Positions 8,704 through 16,864 of a stretch of 64,000 nt of DNA are shown in pieces (the stretch's first letter is position 1; each line of letters begins with the position of its first letter). Under the pieces are notes generated by a model. That model had not been told where the DNA came from and did not search any database. It was given only the letters and a program-made list of their open reading frames with translations. The DNA comes from CAWHJB01 sp963698715 (GTDB lineage: Bacteria > Chloroflexota > Anaerolineae > Anaerolineales > UBA4823). Location of the stretch: the NCBI GenBank assembly GCA_963698715.1, contig CAVORW010000001.1, positions 372,001 to 436,000 on the forward strand. The letters run 5' to 3'. Position numbers and translations under genes: made by a program.

Positions 8704-9519
8704 TTAACCCAGGGCGACGTCCAGCAGCATCATCACTGCGAAACCCAGCATGGTCCCGAAGGTTGCAATATGGGTGTTCTTCTCGTATTGGGATTCGGGG
8801 ATTAACTCCTCGATAACCACATAAATCATGGCGCCAGCCGCAAATGATAGTGCATAAGGCAGTATCGGTCGGATTAGTAAAACGGCGGCTGCCCCCAATA
8901 CGCCGGCAATCGGCTCGACGATGCCGGACGCCTGTCCGTACATGAAGCTCTTAATCCGGCTGAAACCTTCCCGGCGCAGCGGCACAGAGACAGCTGCCCC
9001 TTCTGGGAAATTTTGCAACCCGATTCCGAGAGCCAGTGCAACCGCGCCCGCCAGGCTGGCGGCCGGAACGCCAGCTCCTAAAGCTCCAAATGCGACCCCA
9101 ACCGCCAGTCCCTCAGGAACATTGTGCAGGGTGATTGCAAGAACCAGCAGCACAGACCGCTGCCAGCTTGTTTTAATACCCTCAGCCTCGGAGATTGGCA
9201 GGCCAAGATGCAGGTGAGGCAGCAGCTGATCCACTACCCAAAGAAAACCGCCGCCAAGCAGAAAGCCGACCACTGCCGGCAGCCAGCCGGGCACGGATTC
9301 TAACTCCGCCATTTCAATTGCCGGCGCTAACAGCGACCAGAAGCTGGCTGCGATCATCACACCGGCGGCAAACCCAAGCATCCCATCCAGAATGCGCCGT
9401 TCGATCGTTTTGAAGAAAAAAACCATGCCCGCACCCAAGGCGGTTAAAAACCAGGTAAACATGGTCCCCACCAGCGCTTGACTGATTGGATTGAGCGATT
9501 CAAACCAGGAGATCACCAT
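8704..9519 (-). CDS. ZIP-family metal transporter
   Basis: The 271-residue integral membrane protein has about eight transmembrane segments. The two ZIP signature motifs are TLHNVPEGLAVGVAFG on helix 4 and GLQNFPEGAAVS on helix 5, whose His, Asn, Glu and Gln side chains line the metal site. A histidine-containing loop (LLPHLHLGLP) precedes helix 4. By family knowledge ZIP proteins import zinc or other divalent metals into the cytoplasm; the exact metal cannot be told here. The ribosome site AAGGAGG supports the ATG at 9519. It sits between msrPQ and a two-component system on the same strand, with separate flanking signals. Confidence 0.92.
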   Translation of the reverse strand: MVISWFESLNPISQALVGTMFTWFLTALGAGMVFFFKTIERRILDGMLGFAAGVMIAASFWSLLAPAIEMAELESVPGWLPAVVGFLLGGGFLWVVDQLLPHLHLGLPISEAEGIKTSWQRSVLLVLAITLHNVPEGLAVGVAFGALGAGVPAASLAGAVALALGIGLQNFPEGAAVSVPLRREGFSRIKSFMYGQASGIVEPIAGVLGAAAVLLIRPILPYALSFAAGAMIYVVIEELIPESQYEKNTHIATFGTMLGFAVMMLLDVALG

Positions 9520-9712
9520 GTAATCTCAACCCTCCTTGTTAGAATTTAACGAACCCCCACATCCCCTTTTCCCCCAGATAATCTCAATAACCGCTTCGCA
9601 ACATCATTTTAACCGATATCAGTTAGGTTACGTCATATCGATCGGGAGGCCTGCGTAGATAGCAGCAGTGGTTTGTGGTTCGAACCACATTTACAATCCT
9701 ATTGTTCGCACG

Positions 9713-10984
9713 TTAATGAGCTGATGACGGCAAAAGCGGTAGGGTAAAGTAGAACCGGGTGTACTGGTTCGGCTTGCTCTCGACCCCAACCTGTCCCTGG
9801 TGGGCTTCTACAATCCCACGGGCGATTGCCAGCCCTAATCCGGCGCCACCGGTGGAACGATTGCGAGATTTCTCCCCCCGGTAAAACCGCTCAAAGATAT
9901 TTGATAGATCCTCAGGGGCAATTCCTGGCCCATCATCAATCACGTCAATCTGAACACCCTCCGCCACAGGTCGGGCGGATACCGTTACCCTGCCGCCCGG
10001 CTGGACGTGCCGCAGAGCATTGCCAACCAGGTTGTTGAGCACCCGCCCGATGCGAGGTCCATCCATCCAGACTGGATCAACCCCATCAGTGACGCTGCCT
10101 TCCAGCTGAACTTGCTGGCGGGTAGCCATTTCTGAGAAGGCTTCCAGCGTATCAGAGATCAGGTCGGAGAGATCGTTGTATTCACACTCCAGAGTCAGGC
10201 CGCCGGCGTCCAGTTGGGCCATCTGGAACAGGTCGTCGATCAGGATGGAAAGGGCCGCAATCTCACGCTGGGCTGTGCGCAGGTAACGATGTTGGGTTTG
10301 TGGGTCTTCGATCATTTCATCGGCCAGAGCTTCGACAATCGCCCGGATCGAGGCCAGGGGGGTTTGCAAATCATGACTTACCCAGGCGATCAGATCCCGG
10401 CGCAGATGATCCAACTGGCGCTGCTGCTCATCGGCTGCCTGCAAGCGTTCCGCCATCTGGTTAAACGTTTCTCCGAGGGCAGCGATTTCATCCTGTCCCT
10501 GGACCTGGGTGCGGGTTTTAAGATCCCCAGCGGCGATCGCCATCGCTGCCTGGTCTAACTGGCGGATACGTTGGGTCAATGTGTTGGTCAAAAAGTATCC
10601 CAGAACCATCGCGATCCCGCTGGCATACGCCAGCAACACCGTTGCCAGCATCAGGTCGTGTTCGTCTGTAAACATCAAATTGGCTGTGATCCAAACATTT
10701 AGGAAAGTCAGCAGGCTGGACAATGCATAGCCGCCCAGCAGCGTCCAGCCTAAGGCTGGCGACTGGTTCATCCAGCCCAGGCGGTAAGCTCCATAACCTG
10801 CCAGGATCGATACCACCGCTGTCACTGATAGGAATAATGCCATTAGGCCTAGATCGGTGCTTGCCGGTCGCAGCAGGGCGTTGAATAGCAGCAACGACAG
10901 CGCCACGATCGCGATCACCCCCATCACAAATCGAATCGGCAGGGATGCTGGCTGAGGGATTGCAAGATTACGGTTGTATTTCAT
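9713..10984 (-). CDS. Membrane sensor histidine kinase with HAMP
   Basis: The protein (423 residues from ATG 10984) has four predicted membrane segments in the first 140 residues with almost no external sensor domain, so it may sense within the membrane. A HAMP segment follows (RIRQLDQAAMAIAAGDLK), then the histidine phosphoacceptor motif AWVSHDLQTPLASI, an N box (NNLVGNALRHV), DDGPGI and GAGLGLAIA. Ribosome site GGAAGA precedes ATG 10984; the upstream-extended frame to 11023 has no support. It lies about 100 bases after the OmpR-type regulator on the same strand, its evident partner. The stimulus is unknown; neighbours concern envelope redox and metal transport. Confidence 0.92.
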   Translation of the reverse strand: MKYNRNLAIPQPASLPIRFVMGVIAIVALSLLLFNALLRPASTDLGLMALFLSVTAVVSILAGYGAYRLGWMNQSPALGWTLLGGYALSSLLTFLNVWITANLMFTDEHDLMLATVLLAYASGIAMVLGYFLTNTLTQRIRQLDQAAMAIAAGDLKTRTQVQGQDEIAALGETFNQMAERLQAADEQQRQLDHLRRDLIAWVSHDLQTPLASIRAIVEALADEMIEDPQTQHRYLRTAQREIAALSILIDDLFQMAQLDAGGLTLECEYNDLSDLISDTLEAFSEMATRQQVQLEGSVTDGVDPVWMDGPRIGRVLNNLVGNALRHVQPGGRVTVSARPVAEGVQIDVIDDGPGIAPEDLSNIFERFYRGEKSRNRSTGGAGLGLAIARGIVEAHQGQVGVESKPNQYTRFYFTLPLLPSSAH

Positions 10985-11086
10985 CTTATTCTTCCATTTC
11001 TGATTGTTTTCTCGCCAAGGCAATGAGTTCTCCAGACAATCCCGATCGCCCGCCCTGCTGGAAGCTGCCAGGCCTCTGAAACCAGG

Positions 11087-11776
11087 TTACGGCTCAAACT
11101 TGTAGCCCACCCCCCAGACCGTCTGGATATGAGTGGGATGGGAAGGATCGGATTCGATTTTTTCTCTCAGGCGGCGGATATGGACGGTAACCGTGCCCGG
11201 ATCAATGTATTCAGACAATCCCCACACATTTTCTAGAAGCTGGTCGCGGCTGAAAACCTGGCGCGGGTGGCAGGCGAGCACCCACAACACATCGAATTCC
11301 TTGGCAGTCAGGCTGATTTCTCTGTCACCGGCAGTCACCAGGCGGGTCTGAGGGTCAATCTTCAGGTCAGCAAACACCACGGCCTTTTCACTGCGGGTTT
11401 GGCTGCTGTTTTGGGTCCGGCGAAGAACTGCCCGCACCCGGCTGACCAGTTCCTGCGGGCTAAATGGCTTAACAACATAATCATCTGCACCCATCTCCAG
11501 CCCGGCAATCCGGTCGCCTTCTGCCCGCCGGGCGGTCAGCATGATGATAGGCAGGTCGCTGCGGTCGCGAACCCAGCGAGTGATTGCCAGCCCATCGACC
11601 TCGGGCAGCATTAAATCCAGCACAAGCAAATCAGGCATTTGCTGCTCCAGCCTTTTCAAGGCGCTCTTACCATCATTCAAGCAGGTCACCTGGTAGCCGG
11701 CCCTTCTCAGATACAGGCTGACCACTTCGGCAATACTTGGTTCATCCTCAACAACCAGGACCTCTGTCGGGCTCAT
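11087..11776 (-). CDS. OmpR-family response regulator
   Basis: The protein (229 residues) has a receiver domain (LVVEDEPSIAEVVSLYLRR, phosphoacceptor Asp in LLVLDLMLPEVDG, MLTAR, DDYVVKPF) and a C-terminal winged helix of the OmpR/PhoB type (LTAKEFDVLWVLACHP, DPGTVTVHIRRLREKI, VWGVGYKF). I use ATG 11776 rather than the upstream in-frame ATG at 11794 because TAGGAG lies seven bases before it. Paired with the histidine kinase downstream. The methionine-rich lipoprotein gene is divergently transcribed about 390 bases away and is a natural candidate target; this is inference. Confidence 0.95.
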   Translation of the reverse strand: MSPTEVLVVEDEPSIAEVVSLYLRRAGYQVTCLNDGKSALKRLEQQMPDLLVLDLMLPEVDGLAITRWVRDRSDLPIIMLTARRAEGDRIAGLEMGADDYVVKPFSPQELVSRVRAVLRRTQNSSQTRSEKAVVFADLKIDPQTRLVTAGDREISLTAKEFDVLWVLACHPRQVFSRDQLLENVWGLSEYIDPGTVTVHIRRLREKIESDPSHPTHIQTVWGVGYKFEP

Positions 11777-12169
11777 AGCGATCACTCCTATCATGCCTGT
11801 CCAGCCAATTTCGTGGGCAGCCGGCTACGGACGTAAGGACACGACTATACACAGCATCAATACCCTGGCAGATTACTACACAACATCCCCCTTTTGGATC
11901 TGTGGATACTTATTCTGCATACGCGTAATTTTTAATTGGATTATATGCGATCTTGCTGCGGATAGCTTACGATACCTTCAACGAAATCTTACAAGAGTAT
12001 TACAACTCTGCCAAATTTCTTCAGATATCTGTAATTTTCAAGTAGACGAATCGTAAGGGTTATCTGAGATGATCTCAAGATAAGGGCTGTCCCCGCTTGA
12101 AGCCTGTACAAAATTATTAAAACTCCCACAAGGAGTTGTTTCGATGCCAATCATCAGGAGGAATTGATT
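11777..12169. promoter_or_regulatory. Divergent intergenic region with dyad
   Basis: This gap of about 390 bases separates the OmpR-type regulator from the divergent lipoprotein gene and contains no convincing gene. An imperfect dyad TTATC-GAGATGATCTC-GATAA spans about 12060-12084 and could be a regulator site. The region is AT-rich compared with its flanks, as expected for promoters on both strands. I could not place a confident -35/-10 pair. Confidence 0.35.
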
Positions 12170-12946
12170 ATGACAAAGAATGATACCCATTTAAACAAGA
12201 AAAAACCGGTTTGGTATGGGATCGGCAGCTTGCTGCTCATCCTGGCTGTGCTGCTATCGGCCTGCGCCAGTGGAGCGGCTCAGACCGAAACCATGGCTGA
12301 AACCCAGGCCCCGGCGATGATGGACGACAAGCCCACCGAGGAGATGATGGAGGCTGAAGCCACTCACGAGCCCATGATGGAAGCCACCCAGGATGATATG
12401 ATGGACGCCACTGAAGAGCCCATGATGGACGCCACTGAAGAACCCATGATGGAAGATGGGGACGATATGGCCTCCGGTGATGCCATGATGGACTACCCGG
12501 ATTGGTTCTCAGTCCAGCTGCAAAATATCAATAGTGGTGAAACTTTCACGGTTCAGGATCTGAACGGAAAAGTTGTCCTGGTTGAGACAATGGCGGTCTG
12601 GTGCTCCAATTGCTTGCGGCAGCAGCGCCAGGTTAAATCTTTGCACGAGCTGTTAGGGGAGCGAGATGATTTCGTCAGCCTGGGATTGGATATCGACCCG
12701 AATGAGAACGCCGACAAACTGAAAGGTTTTGTCGATCAAAATGGTTTTGATTGGTATTATGCCGTTGCCCCAGCCGAGGTATCCAGGAACCTGAGCAATT
12801 TATATGGGGCCCAGTTCATCAATCCCCCTTCTACGCCAATGTTGATCGTTGACCGGCATGGCGAGGTGCACCTGCTGCCCTTCGGAATCAAGGACGCTCA
12901 AACTCTCCTGGAGGCTTTGGAGCCCTTCCTGGCGGAAAGCATGTAG
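12170..12946 (+). CDS. Met-rich lipoprotein with thioredoxin-like domain
   Basis: The 258-residue protein begins with a lipoprotein signal (hydrophobic stretch, then LLSAC). Residues about 40-110 form a strongly acidic, methionine-rich linker with seven Met-Met pairs, for example EPMMEATQDDMMDATEEP. The C-terminal domain, about residues 118-258, is TlpA/redoxin-like with a redox motif WCSNC (C145, C148) and the conserved proline region PSTPMLIVDRHG. By family knowledge such domains exchange disulfides outside the membrane, and CcdA just downstream could supply electrons. Start: ATG 12170 has AGGAGG eight bases upstream; the in-frame TTG at 12164 is too close to that site. The methionine segment could bind copper or act as an oxidant sink. 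Confidence 0.88.
   Translation: MTKNDTHLNKKKPVWYGIGSLLLILAVLLSACASGAAQTETMAETQAPAMMDDKPTEEMMEAEATHEPMMEATQDDMMDATEEPMMDATEEPMMEDGDDMASGDAMMDYPDWFSVQLQNINSGETFTVQDLNGKVVLVETMAVWCSNCLRQQRQVKSLHELLGERDDFVSLGLDIDPNENADKLKGFVDQNGFDWYYAVAPAEVSRNLSNLYGAQFINPPSTPMLIVDRHGEVHLLPFGIKDAQTLLEALEPFLAESM
12374..12445 (+). repeat. 24-bp coding tandem repeat (three units)
   Basis: Three consecutive 24-base units begin at 12374, 12398 and 12422, each starting ATGATGGA and encoding MM(E/D)AT followed by three residues. Units two and three differ at one base only, indicating recent duplication. A longer 30-base relative precedes them at 12344. They encode the core of the methionine-rich linker. Confidence 0.8.
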
Positions 12947-12955
12947 GTTTGGTTT

Positions 12956-12994
12956 CCAGTGCTGCCCTGCATCCATGTCGGGGCAGCACTGGAG
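12956..12994. terminator. 13-bp hairpin between lipoprotein gene and ccdA
   Basis: Arms 12956-12968 and 12982-12994 (TCCAGTGCTGCCC and complement) pair perfectly around a 13-base loop. No T-run follows, so it may be an mRNA-processing or partial termination structure that sets the ratio of lipoprotein to CcdA. That role is inferred. Confidence 0.45.
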
Positions 12995-13046
12995 ATTTCG
13001 CCAGGTCATCGAGAGACAATGATCAATCCCCAATCGAAAGGTAAAT

Positions 13047-13721
13047 ATGTCAGTTGATTCCATTATTACTTCAATTTCATTAGGCTTGCTAGCCACCACC
13101 AGCCCATGCATCCTGCCCCTTTATCCCGGATACCTGGCGTATATCAGCGGCGGGCAGGACGGCCTGCGGACGCGCACTGGGCGTTATTTTTTGGGTTTTT
13201 TCGTGCTGGCTGGCGTCTTGACCATGATGCTTGTTCTGGGAGCCATCATTGCCTTATTATCCGTGTCGATCGGACGGGCGCTCTCGATTGTAATCCCAAT
13301 CGCAGATGTGCTGATCTTCTCACTCGGTGTTCTGCTGCTTCTGGATATCAATCCGTTCAAGCAGCTGCCCCAGATTCAGGTGCCTGTACTCTCCCATCCG
13401 TATGTCAATGCTTACATTTATGGGCTGCTGTACGGACCCATCGCTCTGCCCTGCTCTGGCCCGTTGGTTGTAGGCATCTTTGCATATTCTCTGACCGCCG
13501 GTGAGTTCTTTGGTAAGCTATCGGTCTTCATGTGGTTTGGGCTTGGTTTTGGACTGCCTCTCTTGCTGCTTTCCTTTTTATCCGGCAGCGCGCAACGCTG
13601 GATCACCCGCCAGTTTGCGATGCGGGCTCGCCTGATTAACGTGGTGGCAGGCTTGCTGCTGGTGGGAGTGGCGATTTACGACCTGGCCTCAAACTGGGAA
13701 CTGCTGCGAACATTCTTTTAG
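13047..13721 (+). CDS. ccdA: CcdA-type thiol-disulfide transporter
   Basis: The 224-residue membrane protein has six transmembrane segments and the two CcdA/DsbD signature motifs, TTSPCILPLYPGY on the first helix and IALPCSGPLVVG on the fourth. These two cysteines form the disulfide relay that carries electrons from cytoplasmic thioredoxin across the membrane. It lies 100 bases downstream of the thioredoxin-like lipoprotein on the same strand, its likely electron acceptor. Classical CcdA serves cytochrome c maturation, so the cytochromes encoded at 35.7-37.5 kb are another possible beneficiary. Confidence 0.93.
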   Translation: MSVDSIITSISLGLLATTSPCILPLYPGYLAYISGGQDGLRTRTGRYFLGFFVLAGVLTMMLVLGAIIALLSVSIGRALSIVIPIADVLIFSLGVLLLLDINPFKQLPQIQVPVLSHPYVNAYIYGLLYGPIALPCSGPLVVGIFAYSLTAGEFFGKLSVFMWFGLGFGLPLLLLSFLSGSAQRWITRQFAMRARLINVVAGLLLVGVAIYDLASNWELLRTFF

Positions 13722-13942
13722 ACACTATCAATGTCAGGGTTGTGTAATTGAAAAACGGAAAGTATGCCGTCCTAAATCTGCGAAATTGCCAAACAGTTTC
13801 TTAAAGCATTAACATATCTCCTCGATTATGCCGAGCCTTTTTGGGTACAATTGGGGATGCCAAAACGAAGCCCTGGCCTCGTCTTTGCATTTCCAAATAT
13901 TTTCTGGACACTTTCAGAACCGGTAGATTGAGGAAGTCCTTA

Positions 13943-15271
13943 ATGGCGCAGGCAACATTCCATTTTCCACGCGGCTTTCTCTGGGGGACAGCTACAGCCT
14001 CTCACCAGGTTGAAGGAAATAACACCAACAATAACTGGTCGTCCTGGGAACAGCAAGCGGGACGTATCATCCAGGGCCAGACTTGTGGGCTGGCCTGTGA
14101 CTGGTGGAACGGGCGCTGGCGGGAAGATTTTGATCGGGCGGCTGAAGCCGGCCAGAATGCGCATCGCCTGTCGGTCGAGTGGAGCCGCATCCAGCCGACC
14201 CCTGACCGCTGGGATGAAAGCGCGCTCGACTATTATCGCCAGATGCTGCGCGGCTTGAACGAGCGGGATATGGTAGCAATGGTCACCTTGCACCACTTCA
14301 CAGACCCGCTGTGGCTGGTTGAAATGGGCGGCTGGGAGACGCCCCAGGTGATCGAACGATTTGAAAGGTATGTGAAAAAAGTCGTTGAGGCCTTGCAAGA
14401 GTATTCCAATTTGTGGGTTACGATCAATGAGCCGAATGTCTACTATACGGCCGGGTATGTGCTGGGGGATTTCCCGCCTGGCAAACAGGATGTTGGGGCT
14501 GCTTTCCGCGTGGCTGAAAACATGGTCCGCGGCCATGCGGCAGCCTATCGGGCGATTCACGCCTTGCAGCCCGATGCCCGGGTTGGGATTGCTCTGAATT
14601 ATCGCAGCCTGCAGCCGGCTCGTTCCTGGCTGCCGTTGGACCGCTGGGTTGCCAGCCTGCAATCCCAGCTGTTCAACAGTCTGGTGCCCGATGCGCTTTC
14701 CAGCGGGATCATGCGCTTCCCGCTGTGGATCAAGCGGGTACCGGAAGCCAAAGATACCCAGGATTTTATCGGAGTAAATTATTACACCCGCGATTATGTG
14801 ACTTTCAGCCCATTCAGCCCAGGGGACTTGTTTTCGAGGCGTTCGTTCTTGCCCGGAGCCGAACTGAGCGACACCGAATTCATCGCCAACACGCCTGCCG
14901 GCATGTTTGAAGCGATCAAGTGGGCGCTGAAATATAATAAACCGATCATCATCACCGAAAATGGTGTGGAAAATGCCGACGATCGTTTGCGGCCGCGCTA
15001 TCTCATCCAGCACCTGCACCAGGTCTGGCGGGCTGTCAATTTTAATTTCCCAATCAAGGGCTACTTTCACTGGACGCTAGTGGATAACTTTGAATGGGAG
15101 CGCGCCTGGACGCAGCGTTTTGGTTTGTGGGAGCTCGACCCGGCTACCCAGGCCCGTCGAAAGCGGCCGAGTGCTGATCTCTATGCTGAAATTTGTCACG
15201 AAAATGGCCTTTCATCGGAGATGGTTGCCCGGTTTGCGCCAGAAATTTTCCAGCAAATGTTCCCCAATTAA
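13943..15271 (+). CDS. Glycoside hydrolase family 1
   Basis: The protein (442 residues) is a GH1 (beta/alpha)8-barrel enzyme. The acid/base glutamate is E163 in TINEPNV and the nucleophile is E339 in ITENGVEN. Further family motifs are FLWGTATASHQVEG near the N-terminus, LHHFTDPLW, and the C-terminal HWTLVDNFEWERAW. By family knowledge it hydrolyses beta-glucosides or related sugars; substrate cannot be set from sequence alone. No signal peptide is seen, so it acts in the cytoplasm. ATG 13943 has GAGGAAG upstream and fits the family N-terminus; the open frame to 13841 is not supported. The GNAT-like gene follows three bases after the stop. Confidence 0.95.
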   Translation: MAQATFHFPRGFLWGTATASHQVEGNNTNNNWSSWEQQAGRIIQGQTCGLACDWWNGRWREDFDRAAEAGQNAHRLSVEWSRIQPTPDRWDESALDYYRQMLRGLNERDMVAMVTLHHFTDPLWLVEMGGWETPQVIERFERYVKKVVEALQEYSNLWVTINEPNVYYTAGYVLGDFPPGKQDVGAAFRVAENMVRGHAAAYRAIHALQPDARVGIALNYRSLQPARSWLPLDRWVASLQSQLFNSLVPDALSSGIMRFPLWIKRVPEAKDTQDFIGVNYYTRDYVTFSPFSPGDLFSRRSFLPGAELSDTEFIANTPAGMFEAIKWALKYNKPIIITENGVENADDRLRPRYLIQHLHQVWRAVNFNFPIKGYFHWTLVDNFEWERAWTQRFGLWELDPATQARRKRPSADLYAEICHENGLSSEMVARFAPEIFQQMFPN

Positions 15272-15274
15272 TTC

Positions 15275-16189
15275 ATGCTGAGCTGGCGCCGCAATTCGCC
15301 CCCTGGAACTTTGCCACCCGCTGCTGTAGTCTGCCGGCCTGCCCTGGCCCGGGATACGCCGGGCATGCTCGCCCTGACTGCCCAAATCTGGGATGGGCAT
15401 GATTATGTGCCCGAGGTCTGGAATGGCTGGCTGCTGGATGCGGTTGGCCGGCTGATTGTGGCCGAATTGCGGGGCCGAATTGTGGGGTTGGGCAAACTAA
15501 CCTGCCTGGCGCCAGGCCAATGGTGGGTCGAGGGTCTGCGGGTCCATCCCGAACTGCAAGGCACAGGCATTGCCAGCCACATGCACGATTACTTGCTGCG
15601 CTCCTGGGAGCAGATTGGCTCGGGTGTATTACGGCTGGCAACCAGCGCTAAACGGCTTCCGATCCATCATCTATGCTACAAGACAGGTTTTAGGAAGATT
15701 GCGGAATTCTCGGCTTTTCGAGCGCCGGCGCTGCACGAACCGTCCGATCAGTTTTCATCTGTGACCGAAGAATCGATCGATCAGGCGTTACAGCTGGCGA
15801 TTGCCAGCCCAAGCCTGGCGCTCTCGGCAGGTTTGTGGGACCTGGGGTGGGAGTGGGCGGCTCCAACCCGGGCTTATCTTGCTCAGGCGGTCGAGCGGGG
15901 TCTGGCGTTTTGGTGGCGCAATCAGCGCGGCCTGCTGGTCGCTGCGCATCGATGAGGATGACGATGATCCCCTGACTCCGGTTCCTTTCGTGCAGCTGCT
16001 GGCCTGCAGCCTGGCGGATCTGCCTGAACTGCTGCGTGACTACCGGCGGCTGGCAGGCAGGCTCGGCTTCCGCCAGGCGGGCTGGGTGGCAGCCCTTGAC
16101 CCCGGACTGCAGTCCGACCTGCAAATGCTGCTGGCTTTGAGCGGACCTGGGATAGTTCCGTCTATATTTTTGAAAATATCGGCCAATAA
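15275..16189 (+). pseudogene. GNAT acetyltransferase, two compensating frameshifts
   Basis: The first 226 codons (to the stop ending at 15955) encode a GNAT fold, with VAELRGRIVGLGKL, VEGLRVHPELQGTGIASHM and a C-terminal portion. The coding sense then continues one frame over with LRIDEDDDDPLTPVPFVQ to about 16130. It returns to the original frame with GFERTWDSSVYIFENIGQ and a TAA at 16187-16189. So one extra base lies near 15940 and one base is missing near 16130. This could be gene decay or two sequencing errors; a single intact protein of about 300 residues is expected otherwise. It is tightly linked to the GH1 gene, three bases after its stop, so they probably share a transcript. Confidence 0.8.
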
Positions 16190-16267
16190 GTTAGCCGGGG
16201 GGTTCTGATCGCAAAAAACAACAATTTTTTTGTGCAGCCATCGGGCGGTTAAACAACCTGCCTGTGG

Positions 16268-16273
16268 TATAAT
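16268..16273 (+). promoter_or_regulatory. -10 element of tRNA-Ser promoter
   Basis: A perfect TATAAT lies 40 bases before the tRNA. No strong -35 element is seen at the usual distance. Confidence 0.5.
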
Positions 16274-16313
16274 CCTGCACGCTGGCGGGGAAAAAATCCA
16301 GCCTGCATTTATT

Positions 16314-16400
16314 GGAGAGGTTGCGTAGTCCGGCCTAACGCGCACGCCTGGAGAGCGTGTGAGCCGCAAGGCTCCGTGGGTTCGAATCCCACCCTCTCCG
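16314..16400 (+). tRNA. tRNA-Ser (anticodon GGA)
   Basis: A full cloverleaf can be drawn. The acceptor stem is GGAGAGG (16314-16320) with CCTCTCC (16393-16399) and discriminator G16400. The anticodon stem CACGC/GCGTG encloses loop CTGGAGA with anticodon GGA at 16350-16352. A long variable arm is typical of serine tRNAs. The T arm is GTGGG-TTCGAAT-CCCAC. CCA is not encoded. Confidence 0.97.
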
Positions 16401-16412
16401 CTAATCGTCTAA

Positions 16413-16444
16413 CCCTTGCATGAAGACTTCCATGCAGGGGTTTT
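16413..16444 (+). terminator. Intrinsic terminator of tRNA-Ser
   Basis: A 10-bp stem (16413-16422 with 16431-16440, one G-T pair) is flanked by AA on the left and a T-run at 16441-16444, directly after the tRNA. Confidence 0.85.
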
Positions 16445-16864
16445 CGCTTTATGTGCTCTGTGGGCCGGCACCCACCCGTTCCGCTGAGTGCAAAGCTTTA
16501 ACGACATCGATGAATACGACGCGCTTCCGGCTCTCGATCTGTTGAACAATGGATGTGAAGGAACGGGGGCTTGCGCTACGGTGTGAGACTTGACAATAGG
16601 CTTGTCACCCGCGAGATCGCTCCCTGTCTACTGGGCGATCTCGCCCTTTTACGGCACCCAACACTGCTCCTTGAGGACGTGATATTTCCAAAACTCACTT
16701 TGCCAGGTTAGGGCAGAGCATTTCTAACTTGTGGGTAATCATTACCTGCCTGGACTCACCTGAGTGATTGTATAATTGGGACAACCGAATCATCCAATTT
16801 GATGTAGCAATCCCAACAACAGGGTTATCACCCTGCCACAATTCGTTACACCTGGAGGTTCCAG
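16445..16864 (+). other. Gap with 32-codon ORF, terminator and promoter
   Basis: No established gene is seen. A GTG-initiated frame at 16488-16586 encodes 32 residues ending LLNNGCEGTGACATV, without a ribosome site. It is followed by a small hairpin (TGACAA/TTGTCA, 16590-16605) and a stronger one (GCGAGATCG at 16611-16619 with its complement at 16636-16644, then TTTT). The ORF could be a tiny gene, a relic, or chance. A TATAAT at 16771-16776 probably serves the beta-propeller gene. Confidence 0.4.

Noticed and set aside
9675..9688. Palindrome GTGGTTCGAACCAC that looks like a tRNA T arm
   Set aside because: The loop is one base short, and no acceptor, D or anticodon stem can be drawn around it. 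It may be an operator, but I have no support.
13940..15070. Long open frame of 376 codons on the minus strand
   Set aside because: It is antisense to the GH1 gene, whose motifs and ribosome site are clear; its own translation has no recognisable domain.
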